Notes under the pieces: generated by a model
Database searches by the model: none
What the model was told of the DNA's origin: nothing
Seen by the model: only the letters and a program-made list of their open reading frames with translations
In this document: piece by piece, positions 14,855 through 22,362 of the stretch
Position numbering within the stretch: the first letter of the stretch is position 1
Layout: every line of letters starts with the position of its first letter
Source: Prorocentrum cordatum
Taxonomy: Eukaryota > Sar > Dinophyceae > Prorocentrales > Prorocentraceae
DNA length: 22,362 nucleotides
Direction: 5' to 3'
NCBI GenBank assembly: GCA_963575745.1
Contig: CAUYUJ010011551.1
Span: 1 to 22,362, forward strand
Made by a program: the position numbers and the translations under genes

Positions 14855-15617
14855 AACATTATTACTTCTAAAGAATAATTATTGTTGGGGCCCCTGGTGC
14901 ACGGCCCCCTCGCCGCGCCTAGGCCGCAGCCATGTTTTCATCATTTCCGTGAGGAAGTCTCCGGCAAAACGGGTTGGTCCGGATCCGGTTGTTTTGTTAC
15001 GGGCGGTTTTACCTTGCAAAAAATAAGGCAAAGTGGACATTTCTTGTTCTAACATAACCAAACTTCAAGAATCCCTTGCAAAAAATAAGGTAAAGTGGAC
15101 ATTCGCGCGCGCAAGACGAAATCCTTCCAAAACCTTAGTTGTCGTAGCGATTTTAACATAAAAACATCAAAAAAACCAATGGTTTTTCAAACAAAATTGT
15201 CAAAATTTCATCCCGCGCGCTCTTGCGGATTCGTAGGAAACCCAACACTTTTTAAACATTTCTGTCAAACGGGCTTTTGCGAGCACCTTTTTCGAACTTC
15301 TGCGACAACGGTTGCGCACCTGCCAGGGCCATCATCCCTGTCAAATAATACCATGCGGGACACATTCGTTTTTTCTTCGCGCGCGCACGCCGTCGTCGTC
15401 GGCCGCGGGCCCTGAATAGTAGCCACGGTCGTCCGCATGCCACGAAGTGAAGTGTCCGAACGTCATAGGGCGGGAAGCTGGGTGTGGGTGGTGGCGAAGA
15501 GTCGTTTGGAAATTTGGTAGAGCTTGAACCGGCCCCCCACAAAGTGGGGGTATTGCCCGCCTCCTATGAAAACCCTGGCACTGGTGAGAACGGAGTGTCC
15601 CCACGTGCTAGTAATTT
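14855..15617 (+). mobile_element. TTG-flanked element, copy A (763 bp)
   Basis: It starts AACATTATTACTTCTAAAG and ends CCCCACGTGCTAGTAATTT, with TTG arrays immediately on both sides. Inside are CCTAGGCCGCAGCCA, a repeated TTGCAAAAAATAAGG (15015 and 15074), GATTTTAACATAAAAACAT, GTGTCCGAACGTCATAGGG, and a hairpin CCCCCAC-AAA-GTGGGGG at 15534-15550. Two other copies match over the full length. No protein frame is conserved, so it is a non-coding dispersed or mobile unit of unknown class. Confidence 0.75.
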
Positions 15618-15919
15618 TTGTTGTTGTTGTTGTTGTTGGTTTTGTTGTTGTTGTTGTTGTTGCTGTCATTATGGCTGTGGCTGTTGTTGCTGTTGTTGTT
15701 GTTGTTGCTGTTGTTGTTGTTGTTGTCGTTGTTGTTGTGTTCGTTTTAGTTGTTGTGATCGTTGTGGTTGTTGTCGATATTGTTGTTATTGTGGTTGTTG
15801 TTTTTGTTTTTGTTGTTGTTGTGGTTGTTGTTGTCGTTGTTGATTGTGCTTTTGTTTTTGTTTTTGTTGTTGTTGTGGTTGTGGTTGTGGTTGTGGTTGT
15901 TGTTGATGTTGTCGTTGTT

Positions 15920-15960
<41 letters not shown>

Positions 15961-16115
15961 GGTTGTGGTTGTGGTTGTGGTTGTGGTTGTTGTGGTTGTT
16001 GTTGTTGTTATTATTATTATTATTATTATTATTGTTGTTGTTGTTGTTATTGTTGTTGTTGTTGTTGTTATTGGTATTGTTGTTGTTGTTATTGTTGTTG
16101 TTATCGTTGTTGTTG
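15618..16115. repeat. (TTG)n array 2 (long, interrupted)
   Basis: About 500 bases of TTG with blocks of TTGTCG, TTGTGG and TTA variants. Val-, Leu-, Cys- or Asn-rich frames are repeat translations. Confidence 0.95.
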
Positions 16116-16221
16116 AATGTCAGTTGATCAACAACCATTGTTGTTGGAACCCCCAGGCGCTCTGGCGCTCTCGTCTCGCCGCCGGCTACGTTTTCATTGA
16201 AGATGAGGCTCGCGCTTGAGC

Positions 16222-17660
16222 GGCTGGGGGGCCGCCAAAAACCGGCCCCCCCAACAACAACAACGCTCCCGCTCGAGACTTTTTTTTGTTGTACCCAGAG
16301 CCGGTGCTCTTGCTCGCCGCCGAAAACCGCCGCCCCAACAAAACCAGCGCTCCCGCTCGAGACTTTCTCCCGTTTTATTTTGGACTGGCGCGCTAGTCTT
16401 TCTCTCATCGGCGCTGCCCCCAGCAAAAACAACGCTCCCGCTCGAGGCGTCCTCCCTTTTTTACTGAAAGCCGGTGCTCCTCGTCGCCGCCGAAAGCCGC
16501 CGCCCCAACAAAACCAGCGCTCCCGCCCGAGCCTTCCTCCCGTTTTGCGTTGGACTGGCGCCCAAATCTCGTTCGAATTGCTCGAGGCTTCCTCCCGTTC
16601 TACCTTGGACTGGCGCGCTAGTCTTTCTCTCATCGGCGCCGCCCCCAGCAAGAACAACGCTCCCGCTCGAGGCTTCCTCCCTTTTTTACTCAAGGCGGTG
16701 CTCCTCGTCGCCGCCGAAAGCCGCCGCCCCGACAAAACCAGCGCTCCCGCCCGAGACTTCCTTTCGTTTTACGCTGGGCTGGCGCCCAACTCTCTTTTGA
16801 ATTGGCGCCGCTCCCAGCAAGAAAAACGCTCCCGCTCGAGGCTTTCTCGCTTTTTCCTGAAGACGGTGCTGTTCCTCGCTGCCGACAACCCCCGTCCTGA
16901 CAGAACCACGGCTCCCGCCGGATGCTTCCTCCCTGCTTACTCAAGGCGGTGCTCCTCCTCGCCGCCGAAAGCCGCCGTCCCAACAAAACCAGCGCTCCCG
17001 CCCGAGACTGCCTCCCGTTTTACGCTGGACTGGCGCCCGATTCTCTTTGAGTTGGCGCCGCTCCCAGCAAGAACAACGCTCCCGCTCGAGGCTTCCTCCC
17101 TTTTTCCTGAAGACGGTGCTGTTCCTCGCCGCCGACAGCCCCCGTCCCGACAAAACCACGGCTCCCGCTCGATGCTCCCTCCTGTCTTACTCAAGGCGGT
17201 GTTCCTCCTCGCCGCCGAAAGCCGCCGTCCCAACAAAACCAGCGCTCCCGCCCGAGACTGCCTCCCGTTTTACGCTGGACTGGCGCCCGATTTTCTTTTG
17301 AATTGGCGCCACTCCCAGCAAGAACAACGCTCCCGCTCGAGATTTCCTTTTTTTCCTGAAGACGGTGCTGTTCCTCGCCGCCGACAGCCCCCGTCCCGAC
17401 AAAATCACGGTTCCCGCTCGATGCTCCCTCCTGTCTTACTCAAGGCGGTGTTCCTTCTCGCCGCCGAAAGCCGCCGTCCCAACAAAACCAACGTTCCCGC
17501 TCGAGATGTCGTTTTGTTTTACGCTGGACTAGCGCCGTTACTCTCTTCAGCACTGGCGCCACCCCCAAGAACATCAGCAGCCCTGCTCGAGACTTCCTCC
17601 CTTTCTATTCAGGGCCAGGTCCTTGCCTCACCGCCGACAGCCCCCATCCCCACCAAGGCA
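16222..17660. repeat. 84-bp satellite with 250-bp three-unit higher-order period
   Basis: GCTCCCG starts at 16265, 16349, 16434, 16519, 16659, 16743, 16828, 16911, 16994, 17078, 17161, 17244 and 17329, with spacing 83-85 except for one shortened pair. Degenerate units follow at 17410, 17493 and about 17580. From 16828 on, three unit types alternate: type B 16828, 17078, 17329; type C 16911, 17161, 17410; type A 16994, 17244, 17493, each returning every 249-251 bases. A 524-codon frame runs through it because 84 is divisible by 3 and stops are absent; frames shift within units and no domain is seen. Confidence 0.93.
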
Positions 17661-17931
17661 ATCCTGTCGTTCGATACTTCCTTGTGCTTTACACTTCGCT
17701 GGGGTTCCACTGGCGGTCTCGCATCGGCGCAGCAAGGCGCGGGCATGTGTTTTTCAAGCGGGATATGTTGAAACTCCTCGGAGGAGGTGTTTGCAAGACC
17801 TCATTGGGCGGGATATCTGGGAATGGGAATAACGGACCCCGCTATAGAACAAGAGTCCCTCATTACGTGGATGGTTATCATGATGGTCGCATGCTTCGTG
17901 TGGAAACATTGCTCATGAGGGTAAGCTTATT
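17661..17931. other. Unassigned spacer
   Basis: Mixed sequence between the satellite and the next TTG array, with no repeat family or exon that I recognise. Confidence 0.4.
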
Positions 17932-18049
17932 ATTGCTGTTGTTGTGGCTGTGGTTGTGGTTGTGGTTGTGGTTGTGGTTGTGGTTGTGGTTGTGGTTGTG
18001 GTTGTGGTTGTGGTTGTTGTGGTTGTGGTTATGGTTGTTGTTGTTGTTG
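17932..18049. repeat. (TTG/TGG)n array 3
   Basis: Mostly alternating TTGTGG units, ending in TTGTTGTTG against element copy B. Confidence 0.95.
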
Positions 18050-18516
18050 AACATTATTTATTCTAAAGAATAATTATTGTTGGGCCCCCTGGTGCGCGCC
18101 CCCCCTGCGCCGCCTAGGCCGCAGCTACATTTTCATCATTTTCGTGAGGAAGCCTCAGAAAAGAGGGTGTGTACAGGATCCGGTTGTTTTGTTGTAATCC
18201 GCTTTCCCTGGCAAAAAACAATAGAAAATGACATTTCTTGTTCTAATATAATCAAATTTCAAGAATCCCTTGCAAAAAATAAGGTAAGTGGACATTCGCG
18301 CGCGCAAGACGAAATCCTTCCAAAACCTTAGTGTTCGCAGCGATTTTAACATAAAAACATCAAAAAACCAATGGTTTTTTCAACAAAAAATTGTCAAAAT
18401 CGTCAAAATTTCATCCCTCTCGCTCTTGCGGAATCGGTTGGGATGAACCCCAACACTTTTTTAACATTCTGTCCAACGGGCTTTTGCGAACACTTTTTAG
18501 ATGCTATACGTCTTCG
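18050..18516 (+). mobile_element. TTG-flanked element, copy B, left part
   Basis: It matches copies A and C from AACATTATT through GATTTTAACATAAAAACATC to ACGGGCTTTTGCGA and a final ACGTCTTCG that aligns with ACGTGCTTCG of copy C. The rest of the element resumes at 20024. Confidence 0.8.
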
Positions 18517-18889
18517 CGCGAGCCCCACCAGCTCGTCCAGAAATGGAGTCCCGGGAGGTGAGGTATGAGGGAGCGGGTGAGCATGCAGAAGAACAAAGGG
18601 CGGGGTGAGCCGCCATATACCCCAATGAGGGAGGATGTAGGAGGAGCCGTCGCGTCGGATAGGAGAGGAGATGAGGAGCGAGGAGAGGAGCGATGAAGGA
18701 GGAGGAGGGGAGGAGGAGGAGAGGAAGATAGGAATGAGGAGATGGAGGACTGCGAGACGAGGAAAGAGAGAAGGCGGAAAAGGAGAAAGGAGGAAAAGGA
18801 GAATGTGAGGGAGGAGGGATGAGGAGGAGGCGGTGTAGGGTGAGGTGGGAGGAGGAAGAAAAAGAGGAGGAGGAGGACAATGGCGAGCT

Positions 18890-19885
18890 TGGGGGCCTCT
18901 TGGGCCGTCTTTGGGGCCTTTCGGCGGTCCCGGGGGCCTCTTGCGTATATCGGGGAGCCTCTTGTGGCCTCTTGGGGGTCTCTTGGGAGCTTCTTGAAGG
19001 CCTCTTGGGGGCCTCTTGGGGCCCTCTTGGGGCCCTCTCGGGGCGCTCTTGGGGCGCTCTCGGGAGCCTTCGGGGCGCTCTTTGGGCCATGTTGGAGGAG
19101 ATCTATCACAGAGGGGGGTCGTATATTAGCGCTGCCCCTCTAGAGTGCCTCGAATCGCCTCTGAGGCCCTTCTTGAGGCCAGAATGTTTCCAAAACCTAA
19201 ATAAAATCAATGTTTTGTGTTTTTGTTTCGCTTTTTCGCTCTTGGAGCCGTCTTGGGCCATCTTGGGAACCTCTTGGGGCCTCTTGGGGGTCTCTTGGGA
19301 GCATCTTGGAGGCCTCTTGGGGGCCTCTTTGGGCCTTTGGGGGCCCTCTCGGGGCGCTCTTGGGGCGCGCTTGGGAGCCTTCGGGGCGCTCTTTGGGCCA
19401 TGTTGGAGGAGATCTATCACAGAAGGGGGGGTCGTATATTAGCGCTGCCCCTCTAGAGTGCCTCGAATCGCCTGTTGGGCCCTTCTTGAGGCCAGAATCT
19501 TCCAAAACCAAAGGGAAGTCAATGTCGTGTTTTTTTCGCTTTTTCGCTCTTGGAGCCGCCTTGGGCCATTTTGGGAGCCTCTTGGGGCCTCTTGGGGTCT
19601 CTTTGGCAGCCTCTGGAGGCTTCTTGGGCCTCTTGGGTCTCTTGTGTCCCTCTTGGGGCGCTCTTGGGGCCCTCTTGGGAGCCTTCGGGCGCTTCTTGTC
19701 TTTGGGCTATGTTGGATGAGATCTACTCAAAGAGGGGGTAGGCCCAATTACCTGGCCTTCAGATGCACTCGAATCGCCTCTTGGGCCCCCCCAAGAGGCC
19801 AAAATCCTTCCCAAACCGTAGGAAAATCAATGTTTTGTGCTTGTTCGCTTTTTCGCTCTTGGAGCCATCTTGGGCCATCTTGGAC
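18890..19885. repeat. 309-bp tandem repeat, about 3.2 copies
   Basis: CTTGGAGCC after TTTTCGCT starts at 19241, 19549 and 19858, and the GTTGGA(G/T)GAGATCTA phrase at 19091, 19402 and 19711, giving periods of 308-311. Each unit contains a run of CTCTTGGGG(G)C subrepeats followed by a unique part (TCTAGAGTGCCTCGAATCGCC, AAATCAATG). Plus frames read as LLGASWGPLGALSG, minus frames as APKRPPRGPKR; both are repeat translations. Confidence 0.93.
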
Positions 19886-19934
19886 GTCCCAACGCGTCGC
19901 GAAACGCCCCGTCGAGGTCAGTGGGGAGGGGTAA

Positions 19935-19956
19935 GGGGAGGGGTAAACCCCTCCCC
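19935..19956. repeat. Perfect inverted repeat, 10-base arms
   Basis: GGGGAGGGGT, loop AA, ACCCCTCCCC. It lies about 70 bases from the right end of the insert. Confidence 0.95.
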
Positions 19957-20023
19957 GAAGGGAAAGAATGGGGGTTGGAAGAGGAAGCTCTCTAGACCAC
20001 CGACGCCCTAAAGGGCTGGTGGG

Positions 20024-20343
20024 ACTTCTGCGACAACGGTTGCGCACCTGCCAGGGCCATCATCCCGGTCAAATAATACCATGCGGGACACATTCGTTTT
20101 TTCTTCGCGCGCGCACTCCGTCGTCGTCGGCCGCGGGGCCCTGAATAGTAGCCACGGTCGTCCGCATGCCACGAAGTGAAGTGTCCGAACGTCATAGGGC
20201 GGGAAGCTGGGTGTGGGTGGTGGCGAAGAGTCGTTTGGAAATTTGGTAGAGCTTGAACCGGCCCCCCCACAAAGTGGGGGTATTGCCCGCCTCTTATGAA
20301 AACCCTGGCACTGGTGAGAACGGAGTGTCCCCACGTGCTAGTA

Positions 20344-20346
<3 letters not shown>
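20024..20346 (+). mobile_element. TTG-flanked element, copy B, right part
   Basis: From ACTTCTGCGACAACGGTTGC to CCCCACGTGCTAGTAATT it matches the right half of copies A and C, including the CCCCCAC-AAA-GTGGGGG hairpin at 20264-20280. Confidence 0.85.
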
Positions 20347-20409
<63 letters not shown>

Positions 20410-20455
20410 AATGTTGTTGTTGTTGCTGTTGTTGTTGTTGTTGTTGTTGTTGTTG
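20347..20455. repeat. (TTG)n array 4
   Basis: Nearly pure TTG shared as the right flank of copy B and the left flank of copy C. Confidence 0.97.
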
Positions 20456-21227
20456 AACATTATTAATTCTAAAGAATAATTATTGTTGGGCCCCCTGGTG
20501 CACGCCCCCCCCCCCGCGCCTAGGCCGCAGCCACATTTTCATACTTTTCGTGAGGAAGTCTCAGGTAAAACGATGTCATCCAGATCCGGTTGTTTTGTTG
20601 ACGCCCGCTTTCCCTGTCAAAAAACACTATAAAATGACATGTCTTGTTCTAACATAACCGAACTTCAAGAATCCTTTGCAAAAAATGACACGAAGTGCAC
20701 ACTCGCGCGCGCAAGATGAAATCCTTCCGAAACCTTAGTTTTCGTAGCGATTTTAACATAAAAACATGAAAAAACCCATTATTTTTTCAAAAAGCAAGTT
20801 TCAAAAATTCATCCCGCGCGCTCTTGCGGATTTCTGAGGAAACGCAATATTTGTTCAACATTTCTGTCAAACGGGCTCTTGCGAGCAACTTTTTTCACGT
20901 GCTTCGAACTTCTGCAACAACGGTTGCGCGCATGCCAGGGCCATCATCCCTGTCAAATAATACCATATTGGGCACATTCGTTTTTTCTTCGCGCGCGCAC
21001 GCCGTCGTCGTCGGCCGCGGGGCCCTGAATAGTAGCCACGGTCGTCCGCATGCCACGAAGTGAAGTGTCCGAACGTCATAGGGCGGGAAGCTTGGTGTGG
21101 GTGGTGGCGAAGAGTCGTTTGGAAATTTGGTAGAGCTTGAACCGGCCCCCCCACAAAGTGGGGGTATTGCCCGCCTCCTGTGAAAACCCTGGCACTGGTG
21201 AGAACGGAGTGTCCCCAGTCTTAAATG

Positions 21228-21229
<2 letters not shown>
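20456..21229 (+). mobile_element. TTG-flanked element, copy C
   Basis: A full-length copy starting AACATTATTAATTCTAAAG. It follows copy A throughout but ends CCCCAGTCTTAAATGATTG, differing from A and B in the last 15 or so bases before the TTG array. Confidence 0.78.
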
Positions 21230-21312
<83 letters not shown>

Positions 21313-21314
21313 GT
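21230..21314. repeat. (TTG)n array 5
   Basis: About 85 bases of pure TTG on the right of copy C. Confidence 0.97.
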
Positions 21315-21324
21315 TTTACTTCGA

Positions 21325-21372
21325 CGTGGGTTCGACACGCTGTCGACACGGATTCGACACGGATTCGACACG
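21325..21372. repeat. 11-bp TTCGACACGGA short tandem repeat
   Basis: Four or five imperfect units follow directly after the TTG array. Confidence 0.8.
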
Positions 21373-21659
21373 GAACCGGCATGGATCGCGGTGCGACGGG
21401 ACAGGTAAGGTCCCCCGAAGATGCAACAAAGTGTTGGCGTAAAGTGTTTTCCGTGCGCGCTCTCTGCGGTGACATCCCGCCTTCTGACTCTGATTCTGCG
21501 GGGAGACACCTCGCCGAGAGTGCGCCTCGCCTGAGCAGTGATGGCACGTATTAGAGTTGCGGGTTCGTTCATTTGCAAGGTCGCCTCTTTAACAAGCTCT
21601 GGGAGTCGTTTCCACGTCGGCGGATGCTAGAGTTGCCTGCCGGGGCCTACCCCGATGGT

Positions 21660-21758
21660 CTACCATGCCTGTGCGATGGCTCGCGCCTCTTTTCTGCTGT
21701 TCTCCAGCTTCTGAAGCCTCTCGGCCAGATGCCCCGACGTGTCTGCGAACTTGGCCGC
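21660..21758 (-). CDS. Possible C-terminal coding fragment (helix-like)
   Basis: On the minus strand the frame AAKFADTSGHLAERLQKLEN, SRKEARAIAQAW ends at TAG (21662-21660). The spacing of Leu and the mix of Lys, Glu and Arg look like an amphipathic helix, unlike nearby repeat translations. Just upstream a different frame gives NRPEILAPEMQEAGG (about 21790-21835), so a frameshift or splice would be needed to extend it. No family is recognised. A chance open frame is possible; a 90-codon plus frame also covers this place. Confidence 0.25.
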   Translation of the reverse strand, partial: AAKFADTSGHLAERLQKLENSRKEARAIAQAW

Positions 21759-21844
21759 GGGTCCGCGTCCGATTTCCTCCCGCTTCCTGCATCTCCGGGG
21801 CCAGGATCTCTGGGCGGTTCTGGCAACACTCGTGCGTGCGCGTG

Positions 21845-22160
21845 ACTCGTACCGTATCGTGCCGCGCGCCGCACGTGCGGTGCCATGCGTGCAATGCTTG
21901 GCGTATTGTGCGTGTTGGAACGTGCGTGCCGTGCCACGAGTGCCGTATCATGTGCGTTGTGCGGGGCTTGCTTTGCGTACCGCGCCGTCCGTGTCTTGCC
22001 GCGCATGTCGTGTAGGGCGTGCGGTGCGGGGCGTGTCGTGTGTGCCGTGCCGCGCGTGCTGTGATAGCGGCCGTGTGAATTGTAGTGTGTGCGTGGCTCC
22101 ATGCACGTGGTGCCATGAGCGCGGTGCCTAGTGTGTTGTGTGTGTGTGTGTGTGGTGCCG
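21845..22160. repeat. GTGC/CGTGCCGTG-rich degenerate repeat
   Basis: About 300 bases dominated by GTGC, CGTG and GTGCCG words, ending in a short (TG)n run near 22135-22152. His/Thr/Arg or Cys/Val frames here are repeat translations. Confidence 0.85.
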
Positions 22161-22203
22161 TGTGCCAAGTGCCCTGTCTGTGAGAGCTGAGGCAGTCAGT
22201 GCA

Positions 22204-22362
22204 TCAAACAGTTTCCGTCCTGGTGGATGTTGTTGCTCGAGCGTCGATCTTGAATGCAGCGTGCCAACCAGTTTCCTCGGCCCAACCACTTTGCTCCCCA
22301 ACCGCCCCAGCAATACTGTCTACGGAGGCGTACGCGTCCGCAAGGTGCGCCCTTCGAATCCT
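22204..22362 (-). CDS. Possible partial exon at the window edge
   Basis: A minus frame open from the window end gives 52 codons with mixed composition (DAYASVDSIAGAVGEQSGWA, then EETGWHAAFKIDA) before TGA at 22206-22204. The plus strand is also open across the same bases (VPTSFLGPTTLLPNRPSNTV), so strand and reality are both undecided. No family is recognised. Confidence 0.2.
   Translation of the reverse strand, partial: RIRRAHLADAYASVDSIAGAVGEQSGWAEETGWHAAFKIDARATTSTRTETV

Larger units (their letters stand above)
18517..20023. mobile_element. 1.5-kb insert splitting element copy B
   Basis: The insert lies between the two halves of copy B. Near its ends stand CCCACCAGC (18524-18532) and GCTGGTGGG (20015-20023), a perfect 9-base inverted pair. 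It contains a purine-rich GGA tract (about 18650-18880), the 309-bp tandem repeat, and a perfect 10-base-arm hairpin at 19935-19956. No transposase is encoded, so if it moved it was non-autonomous. Simple recombination is another explanation. Confidence 0.55.

Noticed and set aside
15524-16219. Poly-Val, poly-Leu, poly-Cys and poly-Asn frames
   Set aside because: They are readings of (TTG)n arrays in different frames and strands.
16197-17771. 524-codon open frame on the plus strand
   Set aside because: It is the translation of an 84-bp satellite. The unit length is divisible by 3 and lacks stops, other frames are open too, and the peptide phase changes at small indels.
18819-19442. Trp/Gly/Leu-rich frame (LLGASWGPLGALSG) and its antisense PKRPP frame
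   Set aside because: Both are translations of CTCTTGGGG subrepeats in the 309-bp array.
19565-19577. Second spliced-leader-like match (GGCCATTTTGGGA)
   Set aside because: Only 10 bases match and it belongs to the CTTGGGCCAT subrepeats of the 309-bp array, so it is coincidental.
14855-21229. LTR retrotransposon with the repeated 770-bp units as LTRs
   Set aside because: No gag, protease, reverse transcriptase or integrase frame lies between the copies, and three equal copies with TTG flanks do not fit a simple LTR pair.
21573-21845. 90-codon plus frame
   Set aside because: It has no recognisable family and overlaps a more protein-like minus frame; evidence is too weak to call it.

Overview
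This is a eukaryotic nuclear window, most likely from a dinoflagellate. That identification is an inference from several signs: one long gene broken into short GC-rich exons by repeat-filled introns, at least one intron best read as GC-AG, heavy satellite and minisatellite content, repeated fold-back elements inside introns, and a 12-base match to the dinoflagellate spliced-leader core at 5343-5354. Nothing bacterial (operons, ribosome sites, CRISPR) is present, and I recognise no tRNA or rRNA. Most long open frames here are translations of tandem repeats and were not called as genes.

The one recognisable gene runs on the + strand from about 5747 to 14640. Eight short exons, found by protein similarity and joined in a consistent frame, give a formyltransferase-like protein of about 366 residues. 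It has the start of the N-terminal Rossmann fold, the INTH...LPLNRG..P..W active-site segment, the catalytic-type IDFG segment, a YHRKGMPND linker and a C-terminal domain ending at a TGA. About four residues seem to be missing between exons 4 and 5, so that junction is unresolved. The introns carry four copies of a fold-back element (introns 1, 3, 6, 7), several copies of a second dispersed repeat, and in intron 4 an antisense, frame-broken coding-like region with a repeated LAEPP-rich segment.

Layout: 1-4046, higher-order tandem repeats (738-bp, 52-bp and about 150-180-bp families) between two copies of a 160-180-bp direct repeat. 4046-5746, polypyrimidine DNA and dispersed repeats, including a duplicate of the intron 4/exon 5 boundary. 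5747-14640, the formyltransferase gene. 14690-21320, three same-oriented copies of a roughly 770-bp element embedded in TTG arrays; the middle one is split by a 1.5-kb insert holding a 309-bp tandem repeat. Between the first and second copies lies an 84-bp satellite with a 250-bp three-unit higher-order period. 21320-22362, short repeats, a GTGC-rich tract, and weak open-frame fragments near the edge.

The main biological interest is the way repeats have reworked this gene: direct repeats at intron ends, fold-backs in half the introns, and exon-edge fragments copied elsewhere in the locus, a pattern like that of introner elements.
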